NCBI RefSeq assembly: GCF_963678635.1
Contig: NC_087063.1
Location: forward strand, 3,262,580-3,322,579
From: Symsagittifera roscoffensis
Lineage: Eukaryota; Xenacoelomorpha; Acoela; Convolutidae
Direction: 5' to 3'
DNA length: 60,000 nt
The notes under the pieces are model-generated. The model was not told the DNA's origin and made no database searches. It saw only the letters and a program-made list of their open reading frames with translations. A program made the translations under genes and the position numbers. Shown piece after piece: positions 1-10,214 of the stretch (position 1 is the stretch's first letter; each line of letters opens with the position of its first letter).

Positions 1-3000
1 ACACTCAGCCAGTCCTAAAGTTTTTTTAAATGTGTCAAAATTCCGTTTGTATTTCAGGTTAGACTTTTTATTTGACAGTTAGAGCATACTTTTGTATAAT
101 CAAAAATAAAAGGGATAAATTAACTAGAAACAGGTTTCTCCCATTATTCAATCTGTTACACAGCTTGTTTATTATTGTTTGCCTTGACATCAGCAGCAGT
201 TATTGTGTTGTCCCTAGTTACTGCAGTAAATAATAATAATAAAAAAACAGAACTGCACATATTAGTGCAAAGCCCTTCATGTTCTAATCTGTCAAATAAA
301 AAGTTACTGTAAATGAAGCAGTTTTTAGTTAACATTTTCAATTGATTTTTCTTTTAGGGAAAAATTTTCAATTTGATTTGGTAAGACTTCCACCACTCGC
401 AATTTTAGAGTTTCATGTTAAAACGCGAATGAGTTTAAGAAAAATGTAAAATTGAGTCGGACAACAAAGTAACACAACTAAATTTAAAAAGTTTATGAAC
501 AAATGAAAAAGTTCGCAGTAGAAAAATAACAAAAACTGATTTATAATTTAGAAGAAGTATTATAACTTTTTTCGTAAAAAGTTTGAAATTAATATACTAA
601 AAATTTAATAAAAAGCGATTGAGAACAATTTTTTGCTTTGAAATCTACAAGACTTATGATTCATTTTTAACCAACTATAATTGCTTATGTTCAAGTTTTA
701 ACAGATGATCTAAAACCCAATAAAAACAATTAGTATCCATGAAACTCCAAAGCGGAGATAGTTTTCATCTGCTAACGAGTTATTTGGACCCATTAGTTAA
801 CTTCCTCAAAACAATTTGGAATGGTTTCTGAGTAAGGTTAACCCCGCTTTCGCTTATGCTACGCTACGCATTAATTGGAATCTAATTTGCGTTTATTAAT
901 TACTTATTATCTTAAAATGACCATCACGAGTATGTGTATTCCAAAACAGGCAAAAATTAAATTTATTGCAAAATTAGATTTTCAGATTTTTTTTGTTAAT
1001 TTGGATTCCACAAAAAAAGCTAAAAAAATGTACAGATCAAAATTGCTCCAAAAATAGACGAGTTTGCGAAATTCGGAACAGTTTGTGGCATCCACAATCA
1101 AATAATAAAATATGGGTATAATAAAAATTGAGCTGTTTCGGAATCCGCAACTGTAACCGAAATCCGCGAGTTGGAAGCGAAACCCGCATTCTGTTTTAGC
1201 ATTCCAGTTACTGATGTGCTAGGGTTTTATATTAAATGTTTTATTGACACGGTGGCAAACAGCTGTCTCAATCCTGCCTGTTTACAGCCAACTTCGATCT
1301 TAGTTCCTGCCAACTGAACAAATTGACGTCAGCTAATTAATTGATCTCAATTTCTGCCAACTGAACAAGCTGAAGTAAAATAAATTGATCAGTTCTTTTC
1401 AATTCAATTTTAAAAAATTGTTTCAATTTTGCTTATTTTCAATTTTTTTCAAAGTGCGAGTAAAACAGAACAAATTGATAATGCAACATTTTTACAAACA
1501 TTTGTGTTTTTGGACTTAACGTTTGATTCAGCTGTAGAAATTTTGTGAATCTTTTTTCGCTCCCATCTTTAATCAACAGTCTCATTTTAAATAATATTGA
1601 TTTGAACTTTAGCCTTTTGAACCCATTGTAATATCCCAAATACTGTTTCTTTTCGGTGATGGTATTTCCAACTCAATTTGAAAATTTTGCTTGCTGGGAA
1701 GTTTAACAAAAACTAAAAGGTGACATCCGCCGATTTAGTTAAGCAACTTCGATCTCGAAACATGATCGAAATTATACAACTTCGCTCATGTTTTAAATTT
1801 TTTTTCGTTGATTTCGCTGACAATCGTCACGTCTTTGTTTTTAATTTCCGCATTGCTCGTTATAAATTCCAACTCTAGCTTTTAATTGTTCATATACAAG
1901 AACTGGTTTAGTTCATTCACAAACAAAATTGCGGAATCCACGTACATTTTGCCGAATCCGCTTACAGTTGCGGGAACCAGAACAACTAGCTATATTCGCT
2001 TGTTGCCGAATCCGCGACAAAACAAATAGGCCGCCAATATTAATATTACAGGTATTTGTACGCGGAATCCAAGGAAAATTTGTAAGTGGATTGCAAGTTT
2101 AAAGACTTGTCTCTGGAATCCAAGAACAAACAGACACAAAAATGTGCGCCTATCCCTTGCACAATTTTGCCCAGTTATGACTAAACTGGCAATTTGCAAG
2201 TCACCATAGTTTCACAAAAAGTAGTCAAACCTGGGTAATTTGTTGAAATTTTGAGCCTAGGGCATTACAAAACTAACAAAATTAACTGAAAAACTATACT
2301 GGGGGTAAATTTTTTTAGTTACAGCAAGTTCAGTGATTGAATTAACGCATTTTAACAATTTTTTTGTGTTAACAATCAATATTTTGGTAACTAACCAATT
2401 GGGTCTTATTTAAGACAAATCATCCCGAGCATAATTTTTTTTTGTATTCGTTAATTGCATTTTCTATTGACTTATCTGTAAAGTTTGGAAAATATGGATG
2501 CGCCCTTAGTCCAATTTAATTGAAAATTAAGTCCCCGGTGCAATTCGGATAAGACTGCTATCAGGGCAAATTATTGAAGGTTCCGACTGCCCTTCTAATA
2601 ACAATGAAAAATAATTGCAAAAAAATGATTATGTTGACAGCAATTATATCGCCTTATAATTCCACCAAAACCTGTTTTCATCTGCATAAAATCTCATGAT
2701 ATTTTTTTTGCCATTTCAACCCCAAATTTTTTTTATACCATATCGCAAAAAAAAAGTTTTTGTCTCCATAGAATCACGTGAAAAACTAAATTAAAAAAAA
2801 ACTCATTTTAGGTATGATTTTTTTGCTAAAACTGAAACTCCAAAAAAGAGCAACCATCATGCATTATTGCATTCATGAATTGACTAAAAACCATCAGTAA
2901 AAAAGTCAAGTTTTGCAAAAACTTTATGAAACATTTTGATGTTTTTTAATTCTAAAAAAATTTAAAGCAAAAAATTGAGGCATAAGCAATCAATTGAATA

Positions 3001-4487
3001 TGAAAATAAGAGCAAAAAAAAACATTGCGACCATGCACTCACTAATTATTGTCAGTAACAAGATCTAATGTACTAAAAATGATGATTACAAGCTTAGTGC
3101 GTTAAATCAAACTGATTGGGTTTGTATGGAAGAAACATGATTAGGTTTGTTGTGTGGAATTGGGTTTGTTTGTGTGGAGTTATAAAGAAAAATTGCTGAT
3201 TTTAATTCATATTTAATTGACGCAAACTAAAAGTAATTTAAAAGATTTTTTTCACTATTCATTTTTTGTCTTTAAGCTTAAGATTGTCATTCAATTGACT
3301 GTTAGCGGGTTTAATTTGTTTTCAAACAAAGAATGCCAGATAATTGATTTTAACGGAAAAACTTTGGTCTTGGTAAAACTCCACGACTCGATATCATCAT
3401 TGAAATTGATTGAAAAATTATCTGCTAAAAACTATAGGTTCGATCATCGATTTTAGTCTGAACAAAAGACAAACCATCCCGAGCAATAATTATCAAATAT
3501 TACTTTAATATAATACGCGTATATCTTTTTTTGGAAGCTCAACTGGACAAATGAAAAAGCAAGGGGTTAGCTCTGAAAAAATTTTGTTCTCTATTGTTTC
3601 CCTACATTCTAAAGTGAGACATTTTGTTGAGTGGATTTCTTTTTTTATATAATTCCACCAATCTCGGACCAAAAATTCTCCTTTTCTGAAATGCGTATAC
3701 TCGATGCGATAATTTTAATCAAACAATATGAAAAAACTAGTCAATTAAAAAAAAACATTTTCTCTTGATTGAGAACCATTTTTTACCGCTTAAAATACAT
3801 TTCTACGTACAAAGCAAATTAAAAGACATTTTATTCTTTGTTTCTACTAATGCATTTTTTGGGACGCTTTTTAGTACCAACAAGAAGCTTAGTTTGATAT
3901 AATTTGATATAATTTGCGCGACCTTGACTCGATATTTTTTTCATTATTTCCAATTAAACTAATTGTGCCAGGCCAATAAGAACTCTTTTAATGGGCAAAT
4001 TTTGAGGGCATGATTTTACAAAACCTTTGCATCTTTTTAAGCAACTGCCAAGACTGAACAATTTGCTCAAATTGCACAACCTGATATAATTAAAAGCAGT
4101 TATAAAGACGCACTCAATTCCGGAAACGGCTATTAAACATCACGTTTCAGCTTTATCCAGATAATTTTAATCAGCGATGCCGATCTGAAACCAGAATCAA
4201 AACAAAGCTTGTCCGCACACCACCATTGAGAATCGTTTCAAACGTTTAACGATCTCAAAGCGACATGTAAAATGCCCCGAGTCGTTTTTTTTGTGTTCCA
4301 AAGTTTCCGAGCAACGCAAAGTTGGCTTTAATGGTTTTTACTTCACAACTTTGAAAAATAGTCAAATTTATACCCAGTTTTTTTTGCGACGGCGGGTTTT
4401 TCTGGGTGATTTGAAAATTTAAAAAATGGCTTGCTGACTTATTCGTCCTTGATGAAACGCAATTGTATGTATAAGTTTGAAAAGTAC
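1..4487. other. AT-rich non-coding DNA
   Basis: I see no supportable gene here. Open frames are short and lack exon-like composition or matched splice sites. Between about 1130 and 2120 the words GGAATCC and GAATCCGC recur irregularly, which may be a decayed short repeat. The rest is poly-A/T-rich spacer or intron. Confidence 0.6.
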
Positions 4488-4586
4488 CTGTGGCTCGTAG
4501 ATTATGTCCAGCCGGTCATGGCCTGACTTTGTATGGACCTTAGCACCCACTCCGCGACTCAGCAGCGAAAAGCCTCCTTGAGGCAT
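4488..4586 (-). CDS. candidate first coding exon of an unidentified host gene
   Basis: This 99-base minus-strand segment is clearly more GC-rich than its surroundings. It opens with an ATG in a reasonable context (TCGGCC before it) and has an in-frame TAA three codons upstream. It stays open for 33 codons and ends exactly at CAG|GTACTT, a good donor, in phase 0. The opposite strand is closed in all frames. The peptide starts MPQGGFSLLSRG and ends DIIYEPQ. I do not recognise a family. The next exon would lie at lower coordinates, but I could not identify one with confidence. It could instead be a fossil exon or a transposon piece. Confidence 0.4.
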
Positions 4587-6401
4587 GGCCGAAATTTATC
4601 CCAAAATATCAACCAATAAACAAAAGATAATTGGTTTAAAAACGAAATGTAAATAAACAGTGAGTTTTTAAACAATAAACTCTGTGTTTTTTCAACAAAG
4701 TTGTACAAAAACTTCACGTTATTTTTAGCAGTCAAAAAGTATCTGTAATCAATGCATTGAGAGTATGTAATATATTAGACTCTTCGACCAAAAATTAAGC
4801 CAATTCAGATGACTTATTTTGATTATTAGACCAAGTCAGTTTGATATGTAACTTTGAAATAAAAACATGTTTTTTATCGTTTGTTAAACAGCTCGGGTAT
4901 CCATTGCCTGGGCATCCAGTTGGAAGTAACCAAAATAAAAAGTTTAATTTTTTGGCATTTTATAATTTGAATTGTAATTTATTCAAGGCATTTGAGATTT
5001 GAACGTTCGTTTGATAAATTGACGATATCAACCATTTTTTCTGTGTTTAAAGGCCATCTAGTTATTTAAATGGAAATGAAAACAAAAGACTCGAATTTTA
5101 CGACATCTAATAAATCAAATAACAAAAAAATGCAAAACGAGAATAACCTCAGAATGTTTTTACATACAAAATATATAATCGTCCAAGCAAGTAAAAACAC
5201 TTTCTTGAAAAAAGTGGCACAATTTTTTGTGTTCTAACCAAATTTTTGTCTGAAACTTAAAACAATCGATTTTAAAAATGAAAAACTACCTCAATTTTAG
5301 AGCAACGGGCATTTCGCATTCCAGTTTTTGACGGCGAGGCAAAGTTGATTGACAGGTTAACCATCAAAAAATAACAGCTCGGTCTTAATCAAAAACTACA
5401 GAGGTGGTTCTTACATAAGGATCTACGGACACCTTGTACGGCCTTTTCTCTCCTGAAGAGAAATTCAAATCTGTTGTCTTCATTGGAATTATAAAATACT
5501 CTATAAAATTTTAATATCTGATTTCACTATCACTGATAGGAGTCCAAATGAGCCCAAATATATATTGGTACAATTTATTGGTATGTTATTGTGGTATGTA
5601 TTAAGTTAAGTTTTTTGGCTGTTGCCCCTGTAGCGCTTCTTTTTTACAAAATCCACCATCCCCTGCTGAGAAAAAATGAAAAAATTCAAATCACATTTTG
5701 TAAACATGCCACCTGTCGAGGGTTTTCTTCATCTTTGAGTTTGTTTTTCGTCCCTCTCATTTCGTAGATTTATCTTAGCAATTAATCAGGGGGAGTTTAT
5801 TAAACATTTAACCAAAAAAATATGATTTTTTTTGTTTTTTTTTTTGCAATTAATTGAGCAACTCTTTTTCTGCTGCTCTTTCAAAAACATTGACGTGAGT
5901 TAAAATGAGGAAAATTTGAGCTTCTGAGACTTCGTAATATCGCAACCAGTATTCGTAGTTTTTTAAAACATCATTCTACTTTTTCTCATCGAAAAGACTG
6001 AATTGCAATCGATTCCAAAATAAAAATGTACCAAAAAAGATTTAATTTTCTTAAATTTGTATTCCCCGATGCTCTATGCATTTTTCCCAACCCATTTTTA
6101 GATATTTCATGTTCTAGTAGGGAAACTTCTTAGTTCAAAGTGTGGTCAGAAGGGCCTTAGTAACTATGAGTTTATGGAGACTTTTCGACCATTAAAACAG
6201 CGTTCTGAAAGCACATCAGAAAATGAGTCATTGCAGCCAATTGACGCTCAAAATCTTGAGCGGTTCTTGATCGATTTATAAAAAAGATGAGCGGTTTTCA
6301 ATTTGAATTTTTAAAAGATGTCATCAACCTTGACTCCTTGACAACTGTTTTTTGGACCCATTGTAGGCTAGTTTTTGCCATATATTTTGGTATAGGGGTA
6401 G
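4587..6401. other. AT-rich non-coding DNA left of E1
   Basis: There is no convincing gene. A short GC-richer island near 5395-5465 can be read as a 38-base minus-strand exon (acceptor CTTCAG, donor GTAAGAA) or as a plus-strand frame after TACAG. The two readings exclude each other and neither joins its neighbours in phase. The stretch ends at the left LTR of E1. Confidence 0.5.
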
Positions 6402-6811
6402 TGAGTTATAACCGATGGTCTTAACTCATAGAGTAATTTCGGATAGGGTACACCGTCTGCTCGTCACGCTATCTTATTTTCGGCCGGATAGATTCGTGCA
6501 ACTTCTTAGTCTAATCCCGATCCTAATCTTACTCTTATACTATCTAGTCTCAGGTTGTTTAACTAGTCTCTGCTAGGCTCAATAGATCTAGGGTATACTG
6601 GTTTATTGCGGCTGCTGAAGTTCTCTTGGAGAGGCAACTAATCTCTAAGTTAAATTCAAATCTCTCTGGTGCTGAAATTACAAGTAATCTCAGCACTTAC
6701 AAATAAGTGGGTTGTTAGTTAGATGGATCATGATTGGTTAATATTAAATACTTTACAGTGGTAAAATATCTAATTTATCCAATCATAAAATGTAGTTTAG
6801 ATCAGGTTCCA
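6402..6811 (-). repeat. E1 3' LTR
   Basis: The copy at the low-coordinate end is the 3' LTR because the coding strand is minus. It carries the sense-strand AATAAA (TTTATT at 6602-6607), a candidate poly(A) signal. It also has a 13-bp near-perfect hairpin (6669-6696) and the inverted pair ATGATTGG/CCAATCAT. Just inside it the sense sequence GGATGGG (6812-6818) is a short purine-rich run, a weak polypurine tract. Confidence 0.95.
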
Positions 6812-7141
6812 CCCATCCGGGTTTTACAGAGTTTTTTAGAATAGTTTTTCTGCAATTCAAAGGATGCATGATGGACGTTGGTATTTGGCGAACATCGTAT
6901 TTCTTCTGGGTTCTCCTGTTAGAGAAGTTCCAGGATCAATCGTTGTGTCTTCTTATGACAACGACTGGGTTTTCTCAACAAACTCAAATCTGATTTCAGA
7001 ATGGTTTGCTATGACAGGTTTTTCTGTTTCATGTAGAGAACTTCTTTTGTGTTCAACCTCGTCTGGGAATGGCGTGGAGATTGTGCGTGGAGGGGATGCC
7101 TGGTTACTCGGATCTGTACGTATACTTGAACATCGAGGTGG
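6812..7141. other. E1 3' non-coding region next to the 3' LTR
   Basis: No sense ORF of note is present. The opposite strand is open from 6864 to 7340 for 158 codons. Antisense stops are depleted by the base skew of the element, so this antisense frame is not called as a gene. Confidence 0.5.
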
Positions 7142-7267
7142 TCATTGGTCTAGTTCAATGAAGTCCTTTTCTGCGAAGTCAAGTCGTACTCTAAATCCTT
7201 TGAGTTGTGATTGTGGACGGCATATTGATTGTGGTTGGCCATTCTTTTTCGAGTGTAGTGGGGTCAT
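7142..7267 (-). CDS. E1 small ORF after a 3' splice acceptor (41 aa)
   Basis: A sense acceptor CCTTGCAG ends at 7314. The first ATG after it opens this 41-codon frame, ending TGA. The peptide is rich in K, Q and R and has no recognised domain. It is supported only by the acceptor and by being the first ATG after it. It could be chance or a 3' UTR. Confidence 0.25.
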   Translation of the reverse strand: MTPLHSKKNGQPQSICRPQSQLKGFRVRLDFAEKDFIELDQ

Positions 7268-8324
7268 TTTGTCTTTGGATGTTCGTCTTTGGTGTTGTAT
7301 GCTGATCTATATACTGCAAGGTATAATTTACAATTTATAAAAATTTTATTAGTTCGGTGTTTTAATTATGATTTTGGTTAGTTGTTTTCACAAAAGCTTT
7401 TTGTTTTAGTTCGGTTATTTTGAAGAGTTACTCACCCTTGAGTACCTCTTTTTAAAAATAGAAGTGTGGTCACAAAGCGTGGATGTAGCTCGGTGGGTTA
7501 GGCCGGCTATAGAGCATGCTCAGGACGTCCTCTCTGGTGGGTTAGGCCAGGAGTGGGAGTATGATTTCGTGCGGTTTCTGTGAGAGGTCCTGTTATGTGA
7601 TAACGTTTTATGTTGGGTTTATTGTGGTTTTTCTTATGTTTCGTTCGTTGTGTCCTTTTTTCAAAAATCAAATTGTTTTTGGTATGGGTTTGTCTTTCGA
7701 CTTTTTTGTGTTTTATTATTTCTTTCTTAGACTTTATAATAGTCTTCAAAAGAATAAATTATCCAGTTTTAAACTGGGTTAATCCGGTTTGGGTACCGTT
7801 GGTTTCCTTTCTTTAGTCATGCTGTTATTCTATGATTTGTGGTGTTTAGTAAGCTGCATTGGTTAGTTTTGTTTAGTATATAATTCCTTTCCAACCGGGT
7901 TAAAGGAAAGTTTGAAACGTGTTATCGTGTGTTAGAGTTGTTGAGTGTGAAAGCTTGAAACTGAAATTCATTATTTAAACAATTCTTCGTGGGCGAGCTG
8001 TGCGAGTTTGGATAGAATTTTTGTGCGAGTGAATGGAAATATCAAAAGGTTAGTACTGCATTTTCGTTTTATCAATTTACTACATAGAATTTCAATTTTA
8101 CTGCTAGTTTTTTGGGGAAAAATTAAGTTACAAATTTTCATCATTATTAGAATTACTGCTTTTAGGGAAATAATTTATAAATTAATTTACTACATTGGTA
8201 TGATTTTTATTGAATTTATGTAGTGCAAAATATTAATAGAGTTTTGAAGAATTTGAAGAAGTTTTCTATTTTTTATTTTTCTTTTGTGTAATTTGCAGAT
8301 GATCGTGGGATGAAGACTAAAAAT
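7268..8324 (-). other. E1 3' region, poorly coding
   Basis: This lies between the intron after ORF X and the last acceptor. One lysine/arginine-rich frame without ATG runs from 7749 to 7507 (80 codons, A-rich). At 7478-7560 a tRNA-like box A (TAGCTCGGTGGG) is followed by two copies of GGTGGGTTAGGCC, at about 7491 and 7535, but no box B follows. This may be a captured SINE fragment. Confidence 0.4.
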
Positions 8325-8402
8325 CTAAATAAGACATGGATAAAGAATAGTTAGTATTTATTTCAAAATTATTAGTGAAGAATATGTATAAATTATACTT
8401 AC
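8325..8402 (-). other. predicted 78-bp spliceosomal intron after ORF X
   Basis: The sense strand reads TAACAG|GTAAGTAT directly after the ORF X stop codon, which is essentially full U1 complementarity. A perfect TACTAAC branch motif follows, then a pyrimidine-rich stretch ending CTTATTTAG at 8325. A second possible AG lies at 8316. The donor, branch site and acceptor fit one short intron. Because the stop codon lies a few bases upstream of the junction, it would be a 3' UTR intron or one used by alternative messages. Confidence 0.6.
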
Positions 8403-8405
8403 CTG

Positions 8406-10214
8406 TTAGTCGTCGGGGAAAAAACCGTGGGGGAAGATGTCGTGTATGTTGTCGGAATTTGTTAGTAATTTTGCTAGTATGCGAATGATGTTTTTAGTTC
8501 GAAGCAGTGGCCAAAGCAATTGAAGTGCTTTAATAGTTTTTAGTTCTTCAGTGCCAACTGCAAACTCATAAGGTGTGTTTTGGATGAGATTATATAATTT
8601 GTGATTGTATTTAGTGTTGTGGATGAATTCTAATATCGGGATTTCTATAGGTTGAATAAATTCATGTGGGATAAGGAAGGGTCTGGATTCTTCTGCGTTG
8701 AAGGTCTTCGTGATGGGACAAAAAATATACATTTGGGTTATGGGATCATAATTGCGAAGAATACCGTGAAGGTTAGTATCTTTGATGCAATATGTGAAGT
8801 TAAGAAAAAATGGTGAAGTGTATTTAGAGTTAATAAATTGAAAACGGTGGTGTGGTTGTCTTGATGGAGTGTGTAGATCAAAATGATTTTGTATGAAGCG
8901 ATAATATGTATATGTGTGGGTTTGTTTAGTGCGTAACATAATGTCGTGTGAGCAGTGCAAATCGCGTTCTTGTGGTGCAAGGAAATTGAAGGTTAGTGAA
9001 AATAATTGAAATCTTCCTTTAAAACTTTCGTAAGCTATCATGTCGGTTAGTGCTTCAGAAATGACGTGGTCGAATTTGCGATCAAATATATTGAGTGTAA
9101 ATACATATGGTGTTTTGATGAAGAATTTTTCTGTGATTTGTGGGTTAGCGAAGCGATCATCATCTAAAAATTGGTCTTGGTTAGCTCGGATGATAATGTG
9201 ATCGTAATATTCTAGCGTATATTCGTTAGCTCGGTGTGCAGTGTATGTTTTTAGTGACTTTTTATATCCTATATAAGTAAATTGTCTATGTGTTAGTGGT
9301 GTGGTGAGTCGATATAGCATATTTTGATTTCTTTCTATATCGATGTGAGTATTAGATAAAGGTAGGCAAAGGGGGTTAGTAAAATGATAATATGATGTCC
9401 AATGAAGTGTAGGCATTAAAACTTGTTCATCTACAAAACTACGTGTGTCGTTAGTGTCGTTAGGGGTGTTCAATGTATACTGTGGAAATGAAGGTAAGGT
9501 GATTGCTAAAAAATCTTTCGTGTTAGTGTGATTTGGATGATTAATATATTCACGGGCTGTTCCTGGTTTTGTTGGAAATGGATGGTTTGGGAATTTTCTT
9601 TTGAAAGTGCGATAAGCTCTATTAGTGCTATTTGATGATTCGGTGGATGTGGATGATGGTGCTAATGATGCGGTATAAGCTGAAGAGGGTGTAGGGGTAG
9701 GTGGGTTTGATTATTCTATTGTGGATGAAATCTGATTTATAGTGGGGGTGTCAAGGTGGAAGGGTTGTTGTTGTAGGGTGATAAAATTATCTAGTTCTTG
9801 GGAGATTTGGGGAGTGTCTGGAGAATTGGATGATCGATCTGAATGAAATGAAGAGTAGGTTGGGGTGACTTGTGAAGCATCAGAGGGTGTAGAAATGGAT
9901 GGGAGTGGGTTATTTGGTGGGATTGGTTGAAAAGGGGGTTTTGAAAAAACTGAGGAGTTGGTTTGAAAATTATTGGATGGAGATGGTTCAGAGTCTGCAA
10001 ATTCATCAGGGGTTTCAATATTTGGGTTATTGAGTTGTGAAATTGAGTATAAAACTGAGATATGTGAATTAGTGTCTGAATTCATACCTGATGTTATATT
10101 ATTGGTTGGGAAATCGGGTGGCGGGAAAGCAAAAAGTGGAATTATTGTAATTGGAGTATTGAGGTTGGTTGGATGGGAATTTGAGCGGTGTAGGGATCCA
10201 AGTTGTCGGCTCAT
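8406..10214 (-). CDS. E1 ORF X, unknown protein interrupted by one TAA
   Basis: The ATG overlaps the env stop in the sequence CGATGAGC, a four-base ATGA junction typical of termination-reinitiation. The first 167 codons are rich in P, S, T and N and look disordered. An in-frame TAA at 9711-9713 follows a GAA codon. The identical frame then stays open for 434 further codons, to 8406. The second part is ordered, rich in F, Y, H and I, and has hydrophobic ladders near the C-terminus. I recognise no domain. It could be one 602-codon ORF with a nonsense change, a readthrough product, or two proteins. The first ATG after the TAA lies some way into the second part. Immediately after the final stop is a consensus splice donor. 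Confidence 0.65.

Noticed and set aside
5411-5448. 38-base minus-strand exon upstream of the 4488-4586 candidate
   Set aside because: The splice sites are plausible, but the opposite strand is equally open, and no phase links it to an exon that starts with its own ATG.
7478-7550. tRNA gene
   Set aside because: Box A is good but no box B or acceptor/T-stem pairing follows.
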